Below are positions 32,166 to 41,161 of a stretch of 60,300 nucleotides of DNA, one piece after another (within the stretch, counting starts at the first letter, position 1; each line of letters begins with the position of its first letter). The stretch is from a virus. A program made the translations under genes and the position numbers. Under the pieces are notes generated by a model that saw nothing but the letters and a program-made list of their open reading frames with translations, was not told where the DNA came from and did not search any database. Location: positions 1-60,300 of the IMG/VR virus record IMGVR_UViG_3300008740_000009; one strand, written 5' to 3'.

Positions 32166-32322
32166 CGGGTCAACCGAGATAGAGGTTGATGGGGTCAAAG
32201 GCGCGGGGTGTACCAAATACACCGATGCAGTTGTTAAAGCTCTAGGCGGAAAGGTTACTTCAGATACGAAGAAACCTGAATACCATGAGCAAGCAGATGA
32301 CACTGTTAAGGCGGGGTCATAA
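32137..32322 (+). CDS. DUF2997 family protein
   Basis: A 61-residue protein with VNPDGSTEIEVDGVKGAGC followed by a helix and ALGG, the DUF2997 pattern. As I recall it, this family tends to occur near DUF1257/Ycf35 and Ycf46-type AAA genes, as here. Function unknown. TGGAGGAGACTC precedes the ATG. It overlaps both neighbours. Confidence 0.75.
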   Translation: MEVKVIVNPDGSTEIEVDGVKGAGCTKYTDAVVKALGGKVTSDTKKPEYHEQADDTVKAGS

Positions 32323-32594
32323 TGGAAGGCATCGCCCTGATACAAACGGGCGACACCGAGTATGAACGTACTAAAGCACACGAAGGTGCACGGGTCTGGA
32401 TAAGAGTTACGAGTCCTGACGGTGAAACATCAGCCGACATAGGAATCCTCACGAATAGTGAGGGCATCTCTATTGACGTTTGGGCCCCAGATAGTGACGG
32501 GTGCGCAAGCCCTGATGATGGACCAATCATAGCCCCTTGGCTGCTGTGGTCTGATGTTGAGGAGGCCCAAGATGAGGATAGCGGGGATAACTAG
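32322..32594 (+). CDS. Hypothetical protein (90 aa)
   Basis: A 90-residue acidic protein, beta-rich in the centre, ending in an acidic tail. Unrecognised. It lies between the DUF2997 and radical SAM genes and overlaps each, so it is probably part of the same module. Confidence 0.65.
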   Translation: MEGIALIQTGDTEYERTKAHEGARVWIRVTSPDGETSADIGILTNSEGISIDVWAPDSDGCASPDDGPIIAPWLLWSDVEEAQDEDSGDN

Positions 32595-33186
32595 AGACAG
32601 TTATGTCAACGGTCCTGGGCGTCGTAATGTATTACACGTTCAGGGATGCACCATAGGCTGTCCTGGGTGCTTCAACAAACACACATGGCCAGAGTCCGGG
32701 GGTGAGGAGATCTCTCGTCTAGACGCCGCCAGTGCGCTCCTAGCCGGTAACCCAGACGGGGTCACGATCTCTGGTGGAGAGCCTATGGAGCAGTGGTTGG
32801 ACATCAAGCTGATGATTAAAAGCATGTTGACTTTAAACCGGGGTCCTTCAGATGAGTTCAAGGAACTATCAGTAGTAATATTTACTGGGTGGACAAAGGA
32901 ACGGCTAGAGAAATCTGGCTATCTGGAAGACATGCGGATGCCGTACTTTATGAATGAAACCCTTGTTTCGATGGTCATTTCTGGGCCATACGTAGAAAAG
33001 TTGGCGTGCAACAAGCCTCTAATTTCCTCATCCAACCAAGAGATTATATACATAAATCCTGCTTATGAGCAGACTGATTTAACCAATCTGCCAAGAGTAG
33101 AAGTCTCGTGTGGGGAAGACGGCCTTGTTAAGATAACAGGGCTCCCAGACAAGAGTACCTTGGACGAATTAAGGAGGGTGCAATGA
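32572..33186 (+). CDS. Radical SAM protein, NrdG-like
   Basis: A 204-residue radical SAM enzyme: CTIGCPGCFN holds the CxxxCxxC that binds the 4Fe-4S cluster, followed by the GGEP motif in TISGGEPMEQW. Size and sequence are closest to activating enzymes of the NrdG type. No class III reductase is visible and the phage has a class II enzyme, so the substrate is probably something else, perhaps a protein of this module. GAGGAGGCCCAAG precedes ATG 32572. Confidence 0.83.
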   Translation: MRIAGITRDSYVNGPGRRNVLHVQGCTIGCPGCFNKHTWPESGGEEISRLDAASALLAGNPDGVTISGGEPMEQWLDIKLMIKSMLTLNRGPSDEFKELSVVIFTGWTKERLEKSGYLEDMRMPYFMNETLVSMVISGPYVEKLACNKPLISSSNQEIIYINPAYEQTDLTNLPRVEVSCGEDGLVKITGLPDKSTLDELRRVQ

Positions 33187-33596
33187 GTGCTCTAATTACT
33201 TGTGAGACCTGCATGAAAGATCAGAATGCAGTTATCACAGCCCTTGAAAAGCTGGGTGTCCCCCGTGAAGAAATTCAGGTCGCTAGCCCTGGTGAGCTAC
33301 TTGATCTTGTGGGGTACGGACGACAGTCCGCAAAAGTAGAAATTCTAATTAAGAAGTCATATCACGGTGGTTACGGTGACGTTGGGTTCGCTAAAGGCGA
33401 GAACGGGAGTTACCAAGTCTACGTTGATGATCTAGATGATGGTGGTCGATTAGGCGCTAAGGTTGGGACTAAATTCTCATCCGGTGTCAACCAGTGGTAT
33501 GCAGCCGTTGTTGCTCAGAAGGCTTTGAAGAAACAAGGTCTCGTGACTAAAGTAAAGAAAGACGGTAATAAGATCGTAGTTGTTGCAAAAGGGTAG
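33183..33596 (+). CDS. DUF1257 / Ycf35-like protein
   Basis: A 137-residue protein matching the Ycf35/DUF1257 pattern: an N-terminal ALEKLGVP helix, GYGRQSAKVEILIKK, YGDVGFAKGENG and a C-terminal KKQGLVTKVKKDGNKIVVVAKG-like strand pair. Its function is unknown; relatives occur in plastids, cyanobacteria and phages. It is the last gene of the ParB-to-DUF1257 run and is followed by a strong terminator. Confidence 0.75.
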   Translation: MSALITCETCMKDQNAVITALEKLGVPREEIQVASPGELLDLVGYGRQSAKVEILIKKSYHGGYGDVGFAKGENGSYQVYVDDLDDGGRLGAKVGTKFSSGVNQWYAAVVAQKALKKQGLVTKVKKDGNKIVVVAKG

Positions 33597-33612
33597 CCTT
33601 GCAATAACTACA

Positions 33613-33643
33613 GTGCGGGGGGATTTCCTCCCGCACATTTTTA
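33613..33643 (+). terminator. Rho-independent terminator
   Basis: GTGCGGGGGGA pairs with TCCTCCCGCAC around a TT loop and is followed by ATTTTT. It ends the ParB-to-DUF1257 transcript. Confidence 0.85.
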
Positions 33644-33657
33644 ACTAGGAGGTGTGT

Positions 33658-34050
33658 ATGTTTTGGTTGAACCTGTGGAGTGGTACTAAGTCCGCCGCAA
33701 AGAAATCGTGGGAGGCGATTAAAAAACTTCCTCATTGGGCCATGGTGGCATTTTTTACCCTAATTGCGGTAGCCTATTGGCTAATCCAGAAGTACGCTTC
33801 TAGTCAGAGAAAGCTGAAAGTCCGAACAGAGCAGGTACAAATTGAGAAAAAATTTGCAGAAGCGATGGAGGAAGCATCTGACAAAAGAGAGTCTGAGCGA
33901 GCCAAGATTCGAGCGGACTTCGAAAGCGAGAAGAAGAAACTCGAACAAGTCGATAAAGAAATCGATGAAGCTGCCAAGAAGGGCCCCGTGGGGATTGCTA
34001 ATGCTTGGGCAGAATACCTAAAGGGGAGGAAAAATGAGAAGTCTGATTAG
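33658..34050 (+). CDS. Membrane-anchored coiled-coil protein, inner-spanin-like
   Basis: A 130-residue protein with one transmembrane helix near residues 22-40 (WAMVAFFTLIAVAYWLI) and a long charged coiled coil after it. That is the layout of inner-membrane spanins, which help disrupt the outer membrane at lysis. AGGAGGTGTGT precedes ATG 33658. It overlaps the next, exported protein, as spanin pairs often do. Assignment rests on topology, not sequence identity. Confidence 0.55.
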   Translation: MFWLNLWSGTKSAAKKSWEAIKKLPHWAMVAFFTLIAVAYWLIQKYASSQRKLKVRTEQVQIEKKFAEAMEEASDKRESERAKIRADFESEKKKLEQVDKEIDEAAKKGPVGIANAWAEYLKGRKNEKSD

Positions 34051-34453
34051 TGTTTATTTGTCTGTAATGTTGATCGTCTTGTCTATGCCTGCAACGGCAT
34101 TCGCACAAGAGTGTGAAACCCCTACCGCTGTTACGTCACCATGTAAGGGTGTACTTCTCCCAACGTCAGCCGCAGAAGAAGGTCTTCGCTGTCTGCGCAT
34201 GGATATTCCGAAACTCAAGCTAGAGCTTAAATACAACCAAGACCTCTTTTTAAGTCAGAAAAACTACTATGAGCTTGTCTTAAAAAGCGAGAGGCAGCGG
34301 TCTCTAGACTTGTCAAATCAGATAGACGTTCTAATGGCTAAGCCGATACCAAAACCATCAGTATTTGAAAGCCCGGTATTTTGGACCATCGTTGGGGTTG
34401 CTATAGGCGCAGGTGCCACAATTGGTATAGCGTATTCTCTGCCTAGGAATTGA
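34034..34453 (+). CDS. Exported membrane protein, possible lysis partner
   Basis: A 139-residue protein with a signal peptide (MRSLISVYLSVMLIVLSM, ending near TAFAQ), two Cys in the early mature part, a helical middle and a C-terminal transmembrane helix (FWTIVGVAIGAGATIGIAY). GGGGAGGAAAA precedes the ATG. It overlaps the coiled-coil membrane gene, suggesting a pair. No lipobox is evident, so it is not a typical outer spanin. Confidence 0.55.
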   Translation: MRSLISVYLSVMLIVLSMPATAFAQECETPTAVTSPCKGVLLPTSAAEEGLRCLRMDIPKLKLELKYNQDLFLSQKNYYELVLKSERQRSLDLSNQIDVLMAKPIPKPSVFESPVFWTIVGVAIGAGATIGIAYSLPRN

Positions 34454-34528
34454 CCAGCAGTACGGACAATAGATATTTCCGTCCGATTGGTAGAAGTAAG
34501 ACTCGCAGTGGTTGCACTGTCGGGTCAT
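34358..34528 (-). CDS. Small zinc-ribbon ORF at the end of the late region
   Basis: A 56-residue minus-strand frame with QCNHCE and YCPYCW, a clean zinc-ribbon layout in its first 25 residues. Its last 30 codons overlap the end of the convergent + gene. The ribosome binding site is weak (GAAGAAAG). It would be the last gene of the late transcript. Confidence 0.45.
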   Translation of the reverse strand: MTRQCNHCESYFYQSDGNIYCPYCWSIPRQRIRYTNCGTCAYSNPNDGPKYRAFKY

Positions 34529-34544
34529 CTACTTTCTTCGGCGT

Positions 34545-34679
34545 TTACTTCAGCTTCCCTAGTAGCCCACTAAACTTATCTTTAGCGTAACCAAAGAGTT
34601 TGCCGATAGCGTGTGTGCTGCCTAGAAAATAAGAAATCGGGGCCACCGCTGCGGTGGTCCACATAATCGTATCAAACAT
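34545..34679 (-). CDS. Small membrane-active peptide (44 aa)
   Basis: A 44-residue minus-strand ORF with a hydrophobic N-terminal half (WTTAAVAPISYFLGS) and a basic C-terminus. AGAGGTAAATT precedes the ATG. It starts three bases after the stop of the holin-like gene upstream, so coupling is likely; it could be a second lysis or tail-lumen component. Confidence 0.5.
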   Translation of the reverse strand: MFDTIMWTTAAVAPISYFLGSTHAIGKLFGYAKDKFSGLLGKLK

Positions 34680-34682
34680 AAT

Positions 34683-35015
34683 TTACCTCTTAGTCGGATT
34701 AAAGCTGCTTATGATTGTTGATGTCTGCTTATACAGAGCCACATTTAGAATGGCCCCTACTAACCCAACAGAAGCGCCCCACGGCCAGTGAATAAATAAC
34801 ATCCCCGTACCGGCCCCAACAGCTAATGGGATCAACCGGAATATTAGTTGCCAATACCACGGGTCTTTTGAGTTGATATCTGGTCCGATGTACTTCCTGC
34901 ACGGGATTTTCACAACTTGTGTGATCCCATAGGAAATAACACCACAAAGAAACAACACAATAAGAAGGGTAGAGTACTCCGGTATAGTGCTTGCTGTTTC
35001 GAGGGCCTTGTCCAT
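34683..35015 (-). CDS. Small membrane protein, holin candidate
   Basis: A 110-residue protein with three hydrophobic helices (about residues 15-35, 57-77 and 80-98) and a charged end, the size and topology of a phage holin. CGGAGTACAT precedes the ATG. It follows the tube-like gene in the late transcript. The transglycosylase that would work with it is on the other arm at 21973. Confidence 0.6.
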   Translation of the reverse strand: MDKALETASTIPEYSTLLIVLFLCGVISYGITQVVKIPCRKYIGPDINSKDPWYWQLIFRLIPLAVGAGTGMLFIHWPWGASVGLVGAILNVALYKQTSTIISSFNPTKR

Positions 35016-35027
35016 ATGTACTCCGAG

Positions 35028-35786
35028 TTAGTCTAGTGTTCCGCCAGCAGGAGGCGCGAACCCACCTGTTGCGTCTTCTAGAATAGGATGGAGTAACGAA
35101 ATTTGAGTCTGCTTAATCGGCTGCATTCTTTCGTATTGAATGCCTACGGACTCCTGAACAATGAGACCCTGCGCGTCAACAGCGATAGAGTGCTGAGGCA
35201 CATAACACTGATCAAGGTACACAGAAGCAACGTTGTTCTCTGCGTTATCCTTAAAGATAAGCATGAGACCGAGCGGCTGACTGAATAGGTCCGAGGCCAA
35301 GTTCAGGAACATGTTCCCGTAGCCAGGAGGAACTTTCACAGAGTGAAGGGAGCTACTGACACCAGAGCCCGTGGTAGTAAACGGGGCAATACCCGCGCTA
35401 GTCGGAGAGCCTGAAAGACTATCGATAGCATAACCACCGGGGGAGTTATCATCGGCTGTGTTGTAGTAAGCGTACAGAGCCCTGAGAAGGGAGGGTCCGT
35501 GGTACACAACGCGACCTAGAGACAACTGACCAACACTTCGACCGGAGATGAAATAGCTTCGATCAGAACCAATTTCAAAGATACGGCTGATGGCCTTGTT
35601 CTGCGAGAGAGCGACATTCTGCGTTAACCCGATTGGGAAAACTGCCGCATCTTCTACAGACGCCAATTGAGAGAAAAATGGGGGTCCTGCACATACAAGG
35701 ATAAACTGCCCGTTTAGGAAGTTACCTTCTCGCAAGCCACCCTGCACATGAGTTTTGTACGGTGACCAATCACTTAATCCGGGCAT
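35028..35786 (-). CDS. Tail-tube-like virion protein
   Basis: A 252-residue protein. Segments such as RIFEIGSDRSYFISGRSVG, LLRALYAYY and YLDQCYVPQHSIAVDAQG resemble myovirus tube-like proteins, which polymerise inside the sheath. It lies downstream of the sheath gene in the late transcript, the usual order for tube genes. AGGAGGATTTG precedes the ATG. The call rests on pattern and position. Confidence 0.6.
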   Translation of the reverse strand: MPGLSDWSPYKTHVQGGLREGNFLNGQFILVCAGPPFFSQLASVEDAAVFPIGLTQNVALSQNKAISRIFEIGSDRSYFISGRSVGQLSLGRVVYHGPSLLRALYAYYNTADDNSPGGYAIDSLSGSPTSAGIAPFTTTGSGVSSSLHSVKVPPGYGNMFLNLASDLFSQPLGLMLIFKDNAENNVASVYLDQCYVPQHSIAVDAQGLIVQESVGIQYERMQPIKQTQISLLHPILEDATGGFAPPAGGTLD

Positions 35787-35818
35787 TTCAAATCCTCCTA
35801 AACGGGTTTATTCCCTAA

Positions 35819-36667
35819 CTATTCAAAGAAAACTACCGTGACGGATTCTGTACCATCAGCGGTAAGGCTACCTGCGTCTACGCCAGCGCCAATATCGATT
35901 ATATAAGCCGCACCACCGCCGCCGCCTGCGTAAGTAACGGCGACGCCCGCAGTGGCAACATCCACGCCAGCAGCACCGGACACAGCGATAGTATGAGTCC
36001 TAGGCAGAAAGGGTAAGACCCCCTCAATAGTTCTAGGCGAACCTGCAACAACAGTCACAGCGTCATAAGTCACTGGGCCAACAACACAAGATCTTGAACC
36101 TGTTTGCGTCGTACTGGCTGCGGGAAGAGCAGGGAGATTAAACTGGTCGCCCCCGTCACTAAGGTTGTCCGCCAGGACAATATTGGCAGCGGGAAACCCA
36201 GCGGTCTCTGTCCCATCTGGGCCGAGACATGTAATGGGCATGTCATTAGCACCAGGAGCGAGCGCCCCAATGGGCTCAGTACCATTCACAAGAGCGCAAG
36301 GAGCGGTTCCAGCATTATCTAAAATGCCATCAGTTGCTCCGGTTCCAGCGCCATTAATAGCGTTCCCCAGGTTGGCCAAGCTTGTCTGAGCATCGCCGCC
36401 AATAAGAACACCGATGAAAGCATCGTTGCTCATCTGTCCAGCCGCGCCACGAAATTCATAGGTGTCCGCGCCAATGCTTACAGTGTCACCAGCCGTAGGA
36501 ACCACGTCCATATGGAGGTTTGCTCTAAGAGCAGCCCCGGTAGTTTCCGCTACCGAAAAAGCTCCATCAATATCACTATAAAGGTCATCTAACGCTTCCG
36601 CGATAGTCCCATCACGAAACTTCTTTCCTGACGGTCTTCTTGCTGACCCAAAACTGCTGCTTCCCAT
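35819..36667 (-). CDS. Virion protein, beta-rich (282 aa)
   Basis: A 282-residue Gly/Ala/Thr-rich protein, almost all beta. It contains a segment typical of repeated phage decoration or tail domains (VSIGADTYEFRGAAGQ, then a helix LANLGNAINGAG). The large sheath upstream shows several similar strand-helix units, so the two may share a domain type. AGGAGTGTTACA precedes the ATG. The exact place in the particle is not known. Confidence 0.6.
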   Translation of the reverse strand: MGSSSFGSARRPSGKKFRDGTIAEALDDLYSDIDGAFSVAETTGAALRANLHMDVVPTAGDTVSIGADTYEFRGAAGQMSNDAFIGVLIGGDAQTSLANLGNAINGAGTGATDGILDNAGTAPCALVNGTEPIGALAPGANDMPITCLGPDGTETAGFPAANIVLADNLSDGGDQFNLPALPAASTTQTGSRSCVVGPVTYDAVTVVAGSPRTIEGVLPFLPRTHTIAVSGAAGVDVATAGVAVTYAGGGGGAAYIIDIGAGVDAGSLTADGTESVTVVFFE

Positions 36668-36684
36668 TGTAACACTCCTTCGAC

Positions 36685-39600
36685 TTATACGACGATTGTA
36701 ATCTTGATTCTATTGGCCGGGTAAAATGGCGTAATAGAAATCGTTGCTAAAATTTCATCCGGGCTATTAGCGGACTGCTCTAGAGAATCTAGAGTAGCTC
36801 TCGCCACCACGGAGCCTGCCACACTAGCCAAAGCCGCTTGCGCTGTGAGCGAAACAGTCTCTAGCAATTGTTGTGTGATGTTGTTTCTTCCGATGTAACG
36901 ACGAAGCTGGGCTCGGATGAGCTTGGCCACGAAATCAACCGCTTTAAGAATAGACAACTCACGCGACTTCAGAGAAGACACGTCCGTTGTAAGCTGATGG
37001 CGTGAAGCCATTGGGGCTCCAGGGGTATCCTGAATGACCCAGTAGATACCGCCAGCCGCAGCAGTTGCCATTTGATTCTCGCTGAAAATATCGCTTGAAC
37101 CAACAGGTCTTGTGAAGCCAACCATCGGCAAATTGGTAAACGGTTGAGATGGGTTCTGCTGGCCAATCATGCCAGCAATACCAGCACACAAGAAGTGCCC
37201 CGGAACCAATACCTCTAGACCATTTACGGTGGTCCCAACCTGCTCGGGTTGAACCATAACCATTCTTCGATTCTGAAACCCGGTAGGTCCACCAGCAATC
37301 TCTGCAAGAGTCTCACAAGCCTTGAGCTTCCCAGCGGTTCCGCTCATGTCAATTGCCGCCTGACGAATCTTAAGGGTGCAAAGCTCCCCATCGGATTCAA
37401 AAGTAGACAGATTCGCAAGAGCGTCAGTACCCGTTCGGTAATAACTATCATCATTACCGGAAGTAGCTGGACCAAAGAGGCCAGGAACGTAAACATCGCC
37501 AGTTTCAATAACTACCGTGTCCGCTGAGGGCGTCCCGGTAATCAAGTACCTAAATGCATCACCTTCGCGGTCTACGTAGATACCGTCCGAGGGGAGGTAT
37601 GAGGAACCATTCCCGCCACCAAGGACACTACCGCCAGCATTTGTCTTTCCATCAATAGCCATCGGGATATTGAATGCAGCCGCAGCAGCCTCGTCAGCGA
37701 TGGTGAGTTCAAACTTACCGCCACCAATGTCAGAGAGCTTGAAGTCTGCCGAACCAACCAAGGAAGATCCTTCTTCGGTTGGGAGGGAAGGACAGCATAA
37801 GAACATTCGCTCATGCTTGGCCAGAGGCTCAGACGAATCCGATACGTGAAGACTAAACTTCTTGAAGACTTCCATGTCGTCCGTCATCGGAGCAAGAGCA
37901 TAGACTTCGTTGAGGGCCAAGAAATCAAGGGCCTCCGCGTATGCCTCTAGCGTTCCGTTTGGAGCGTCTGGAGTCACGTTACTAACACCGAACGCGCTAA
38001 CGTTAATGTTAGAGGTATTCAAGAATGCGAGGTAGAGACCGAAAGCCAACGGGTTAGAAGGATCAATAGGACCAATGAGGCTTTCAACCTCGGAGGCACT
38101 AGAGAACACCAAAAGACCTGGGTTAGCAGTATCGGCTGTAACATCCTTACGGAGAGCCTTTACCTGAGCATAAACAGGAGCACTCGACCCCGCTGCCGCG
38201 ATGCCTTGAGCATTTCGGTTAACACCGGGCTTGATTGAGTAGACCTGGGTTAGATCATTAAACTCTGCTTCTGGTTCAGGTCTAATGTTGTTACCAGCGT
38301 CATCGGTGGTTCCACCAATAAGGTTCTCTGCAACAACATACCAACCATCAAGATGTACGCCCTTTTCAGCGGCGAATTCAGAGATGACCAATTCCGCTCC
38401 AGGGAATCCGCCAGCAATTGCCCAGTTGTTAACTTGAACAACTCGACCTAGGACGGAGCCCTTATTCCAGAGCATATCACTCGTCATAACCCGATTGCTT
38501 CGACCGTGGAAAAGACGCGAGGTATACGAAGGAGAAGACTCTCCGAATGCACAGGGCCAACTTCTTGTGTAAGAAATCGTTAGCGCAGAAGCGGGCGTAA
38601 GAGCAAAAGAGCATGGGAGAGCGTTTGCAGGAGCGCCGTTTTGGTTCTCACCAGCAAACGTAACAGCCACGTCCCCCGTAGAGTATTCAGCCAGACTTAG
38701 ATCAAAACCACGGTTAAGCGGCGTTCCAAGCTGTGCACCACCAAGGAAGTACTCAGACATGACTCCAGCGGAAGTTGTGTCAGGAGTGTTCGCTGGGCAA
38801 GGACCAGTTAGGTCACTGGTTGAAGACTTCACCTGGAAGGAGTTGCCTGCGCCATCATCCTTAATAATAAGGGTGGTTGCTTCAGTCACTGCCGTGACAG
38901 CCGTTCCCGTGGTCATGCCTGCACCCAACAGGGCAGACAATTCAGCGTTGGCTGTTTCAAATGAACAATCTTCTCCAGCAGCGTGGGTAGTAGAGGTTCT
39001 GGTAATACAGATCCTACCGTTTGCTTCGTGACAAATAACTTCGCCACCAGTGTTTCCTGCCGCCTGAAGCTGGGTGTCAATCTCTACGATCAAGTCAGCA
39101 ACGGTTGCGCTCCCACCGGAGACATTTCCAGCAAGGTCTAGGTTGATTACATCGTTACCCGTTTGGGTTGTAATCGTACAAGGTACTGCGGCTCCCCAAG
39201 TCATACCGGCAGAAGCTGCAAGAACATCTGCGTCACTAACTTGGCCAGAGCGGAGAGACGCCAATGCAAGCCCATCGACCATCATGGTCAAGGAGCCATT
39301 CTGGATGGCTGTCTCACCAAGTGATTGGGCAAGAAGGTTGTAGTCGTTTCCGATACCACCCGATACCAAGAATCTACGAGAGGCGTGAGCCTGTGGGGGC
39401 GTAGCCGCATTTGCGAGTGCCACCTGCGCAATGGTGTCAGACCCACTAGCAAACCCACTCCACAGTCTTTCAATGACTGCTGCATTCGGAGAGGAAAGCT
39501 CGATTGTGGAGTCGTGACCATTTTGAGACACAGTGTTAATCCGCAAAGCACTAATCGTCTCGCCCAAGGCGTTAACGACGTTTTCATTAGTGCATCCACC

Positions 39601-41139
39601 GATACCGGCTAGAGCGTTATTGATAGTGGTGTTTACCTGTGCGCCACCCGTAAGAGTGATTGCCAAGGGGACTGCACCATCAATAGATACATTGAGGATT
39701 TCACCGCCTAGGCCCAAAGCATCTGCGGTAAGGTTTCCTACCTCGACAGCGCCACAAACCCAAGCCATCCGGTCGTCGTCGCCACTAGCAGGCCCACCGG
39801 CATTGTTGCCGTCTACCCCAAAGTTGATTGGGTCGGCTCCACCGTGAAGGTTCAAGGTGTGAGCACCGCCAACCCACGGAGCGGGAGCCTGACCAGCAGC
39901 GAAGCCTCTAAAGGATTCTGCATCTGGTCCGGGCGCATAAGTGATAATAAGGTCAGAGGCAATCGAGGCCGTAAATGCCGGGTCCTCTAACGCAGCGCCC
40001 AATTGAGCAAACGTATGTGTCTCATCACAATTGATTGTCAATGTGCCAGCAGGGTTCCAAGCAACGGTCAAATTCGCGTTCTCAGCGAAGACAACGTTAA
40101 TGGCATTACCAGCCGCACCAACCCAGTTCCCGATATCTGCGGGGGTTTGGGTGGCAAGGTATGTTTGGAGCCCAAGAGCTTCAACATGCAAGAAGTTTTC
40201 ACCACTCACATCAGGCCAAGCAACAAGACTGGACGGGTATTGTGCGCTCAGGCTGTGCGCCAAAGGAATAGTGATGCTGGCAGGGGTTCCTGGGTTGCAC
40301 AATGTGTTTGTCTTAGAGCCAGTTCCAGGCTTGCCCCAAAGGACAGTCTTACCATTAGCAATCACAGGCTGGTGAGCACTGGAGGTGGCGTTACCGCCGC
40401 CATCCGTGGACTCGCCAAGAGTAAATGCATTCCAATTGGTTGCACTATCGGTCGATAGCTCGGACAGACTATTAGCAAAGAATCTATAAACAGTAATATC
40501 GTCGCCTGCCCAGACGCACTCATCAGCGCTAGTCATGGGGGAGGGCATGCTCGTGTAAGGGATATTGTAGGCGACGTTCGTGTAGTTCGTCTGTCCCGTA
40601 ATATTAATCCCCTCAAGAGCGTTCATCTGAACGATATCATCGGGTCCTGCGCCATAAGCGGAAGACGCTGCGCCAGCAGGGTGCGCCTTTAGCAGTACAG
40701 CAGCGGTTGGTCCCTTAGCGTTCGTTCTGAACACAAGCCTGCTTGGTTGAGCAACACCGTCTACTACGCCGGGAGTGATTTCAGCGATAGCACCAGTAAG
40801 TTGCTTATTGATCGTGTTGACGACCAAGGCAAAGCTCATGGAGAAGTCACCATTAACTGCCGCAGGCATGCTAATGATCTGATCTGCGCCATTATTAACG
40901 GAAATAATGAACTCACGACCGCGAAGATTCAGCGGTTCGTTCAGATCAGCAGTGCTGACTGCACGGGCAGCAGTTGATACTGATGCCTGTGGGTTAAGAG
41001 CCCCGTCTTCATCGATTGGGTCAACAATCTGAAAGCAGGGCCCAACGATGCAAGGCACCAGTGCTGGTGTCAAGACGGTGGGCGATTCTACGATGATTTC
41101 CTGGGAAATCTCTACGCCGGGTCGTGGAAGCGTTGCCAT
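36685..41139 (-). CDS. Very large tail sheath protein (1484 aa)
   Basis: The N-terminus (PRPGVEISQEIIVESP) and the last 100 residues (SRELSILKAVDFVAKLIRAQ; ITPFYPANRIKITIVV) are typical of contractile tail sheath subunits. At 1484 residues it is two to three times usual length: the middle carries hundreds of residues of Gly/Ala/Asn-rich beta domains with repeated strand-helix units. These would project from the tail surface and might bind host or glycans. ATG 41139 has CAGGAG before it. It establishes myovirus morphology. Confidence 0.85.
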   Translation of the reverse strand: MATLPRPGVEISQEIIVESPTVLTPALVPCIVGPCFQIVDPIDEDGALNPQASVSTAARAVSTADLNEPLNLRGREFIISVNNGADQIISMPAAVNGDFSMSFALVVNTINKQLTGAIAEITPGVVDGVAQPSRLVFRTNAKGPTAAVLLKAHPAGAASSAYGAGPDDIVQMNALEGINITGQTNYTNVAYNIPYTSMPSPMTSADECVWAGDDITVYRFFANSLSELSTDSATNWNAFTLGESTDGGGNATSSAHQPVIANGKTVLWGKPGTGSKTNTLCNPGTPASITIPLAHSLSAQYPSSLVAWPDVSGENFLHVEALGLQTYLATQTPADIGNWVGAAGNAINVVFAENANLTVAWNPAGTLTINCDETHTFAQLGAALEDPAFTASIASDLIITYAPGPDAESFRGFAAGQAPAPWVGGAHTLNLHGGADPINFGVDGNNAGGPASGDDDRMAWVCGAVEVGNLTADALGLGGEILNVSIDGAVPLAITLTGGAQVNTTINNALAGIGGCTNENVVNALGETISALRINTVSQNGHDSTIELSSPNAAVIERLWSGFASGSDTIAQVALANAATPPQAHASRRFLVSGGIGNDYNLLAQSLGETAIQNGSLTMMVDGLALASLRSGQVSDADVLAASAGMTWGAAVPCTITTQTGNDVINLDLAGNVSGGSATVADLIVEIDTQLQAAGNTGGEVICHEANGRICITRTSTTHAAGEDCSFETANAELSALLGAGMTTGTAVTAVTEATTLIIKDDGAGNSFQVKSSTSDLTGPCPANTPDTTSAGVMSEYFLGGAQLGTPLNRGFDLSLAEYSTGDVAVTFAGENQNGAPANALPCSFALTPASALTISYTRSWPCAFGESSPSYTSRLFHGRSNRVMTSDMLWNKGSVLGRVVQVNNWAIAGGFPGAELVISEFAAEKGVHLDGWYVVAENLIGGTTDDAGNNIRPEPEAEFNDLTQVYSIKPGVNRNAQGIAAAGSSAPVYAQVKALRKDVTADTANPGLLVFSSASEVESLIGPIDPSNPLAFGLYLAFLNTSNINVSAFGVSNVTPDAPNGTLEAYAEALDFLALNEVYALAPMTDDMEVFKKFSLHVSDSSEPLAKHERMFLCCPSLPTEEGSSLVGSADFKLSDIGGGKFELTIADEAAAAAFNIPMAIDGKTNAGGSVLGGGNGSSYLPSDGIYVDREGDAFRYLITGTPSADTVVIETGDVYVPGLFGPATSGNDDSYYRTGTDALANLSTFESDGELCTLKIRQAAIDMSGTAGKLKACETLAEIAGGPTGFQNRRMVMVQPEQVGTTVNGLEVLVPGHFLCAGIAGMIGQQNPSQPFTNLPMVGFTRPVGSSDIFSENQMATAAAGGIYWVIQDTPGAPMASRHQLTTDVSSLKSRELSILKAVDFVAKLIRAQLRRYIGRNNITQQLLETVSLTAQAALASVAGSVVARATLDSLEQSANSPDEILATISITPFYPANRIKITIVV

Positions 41140-41161
41140 ATTTATCACTCCTGTTGGGGCT

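Noticed and set aside
36104-40977. Many long + strand frames opposite the sheath and adjacent gene
   Set aside because: They are shadows of a repetitive, GC-balanced coding region, with no ribosome binding sites and poor composition.
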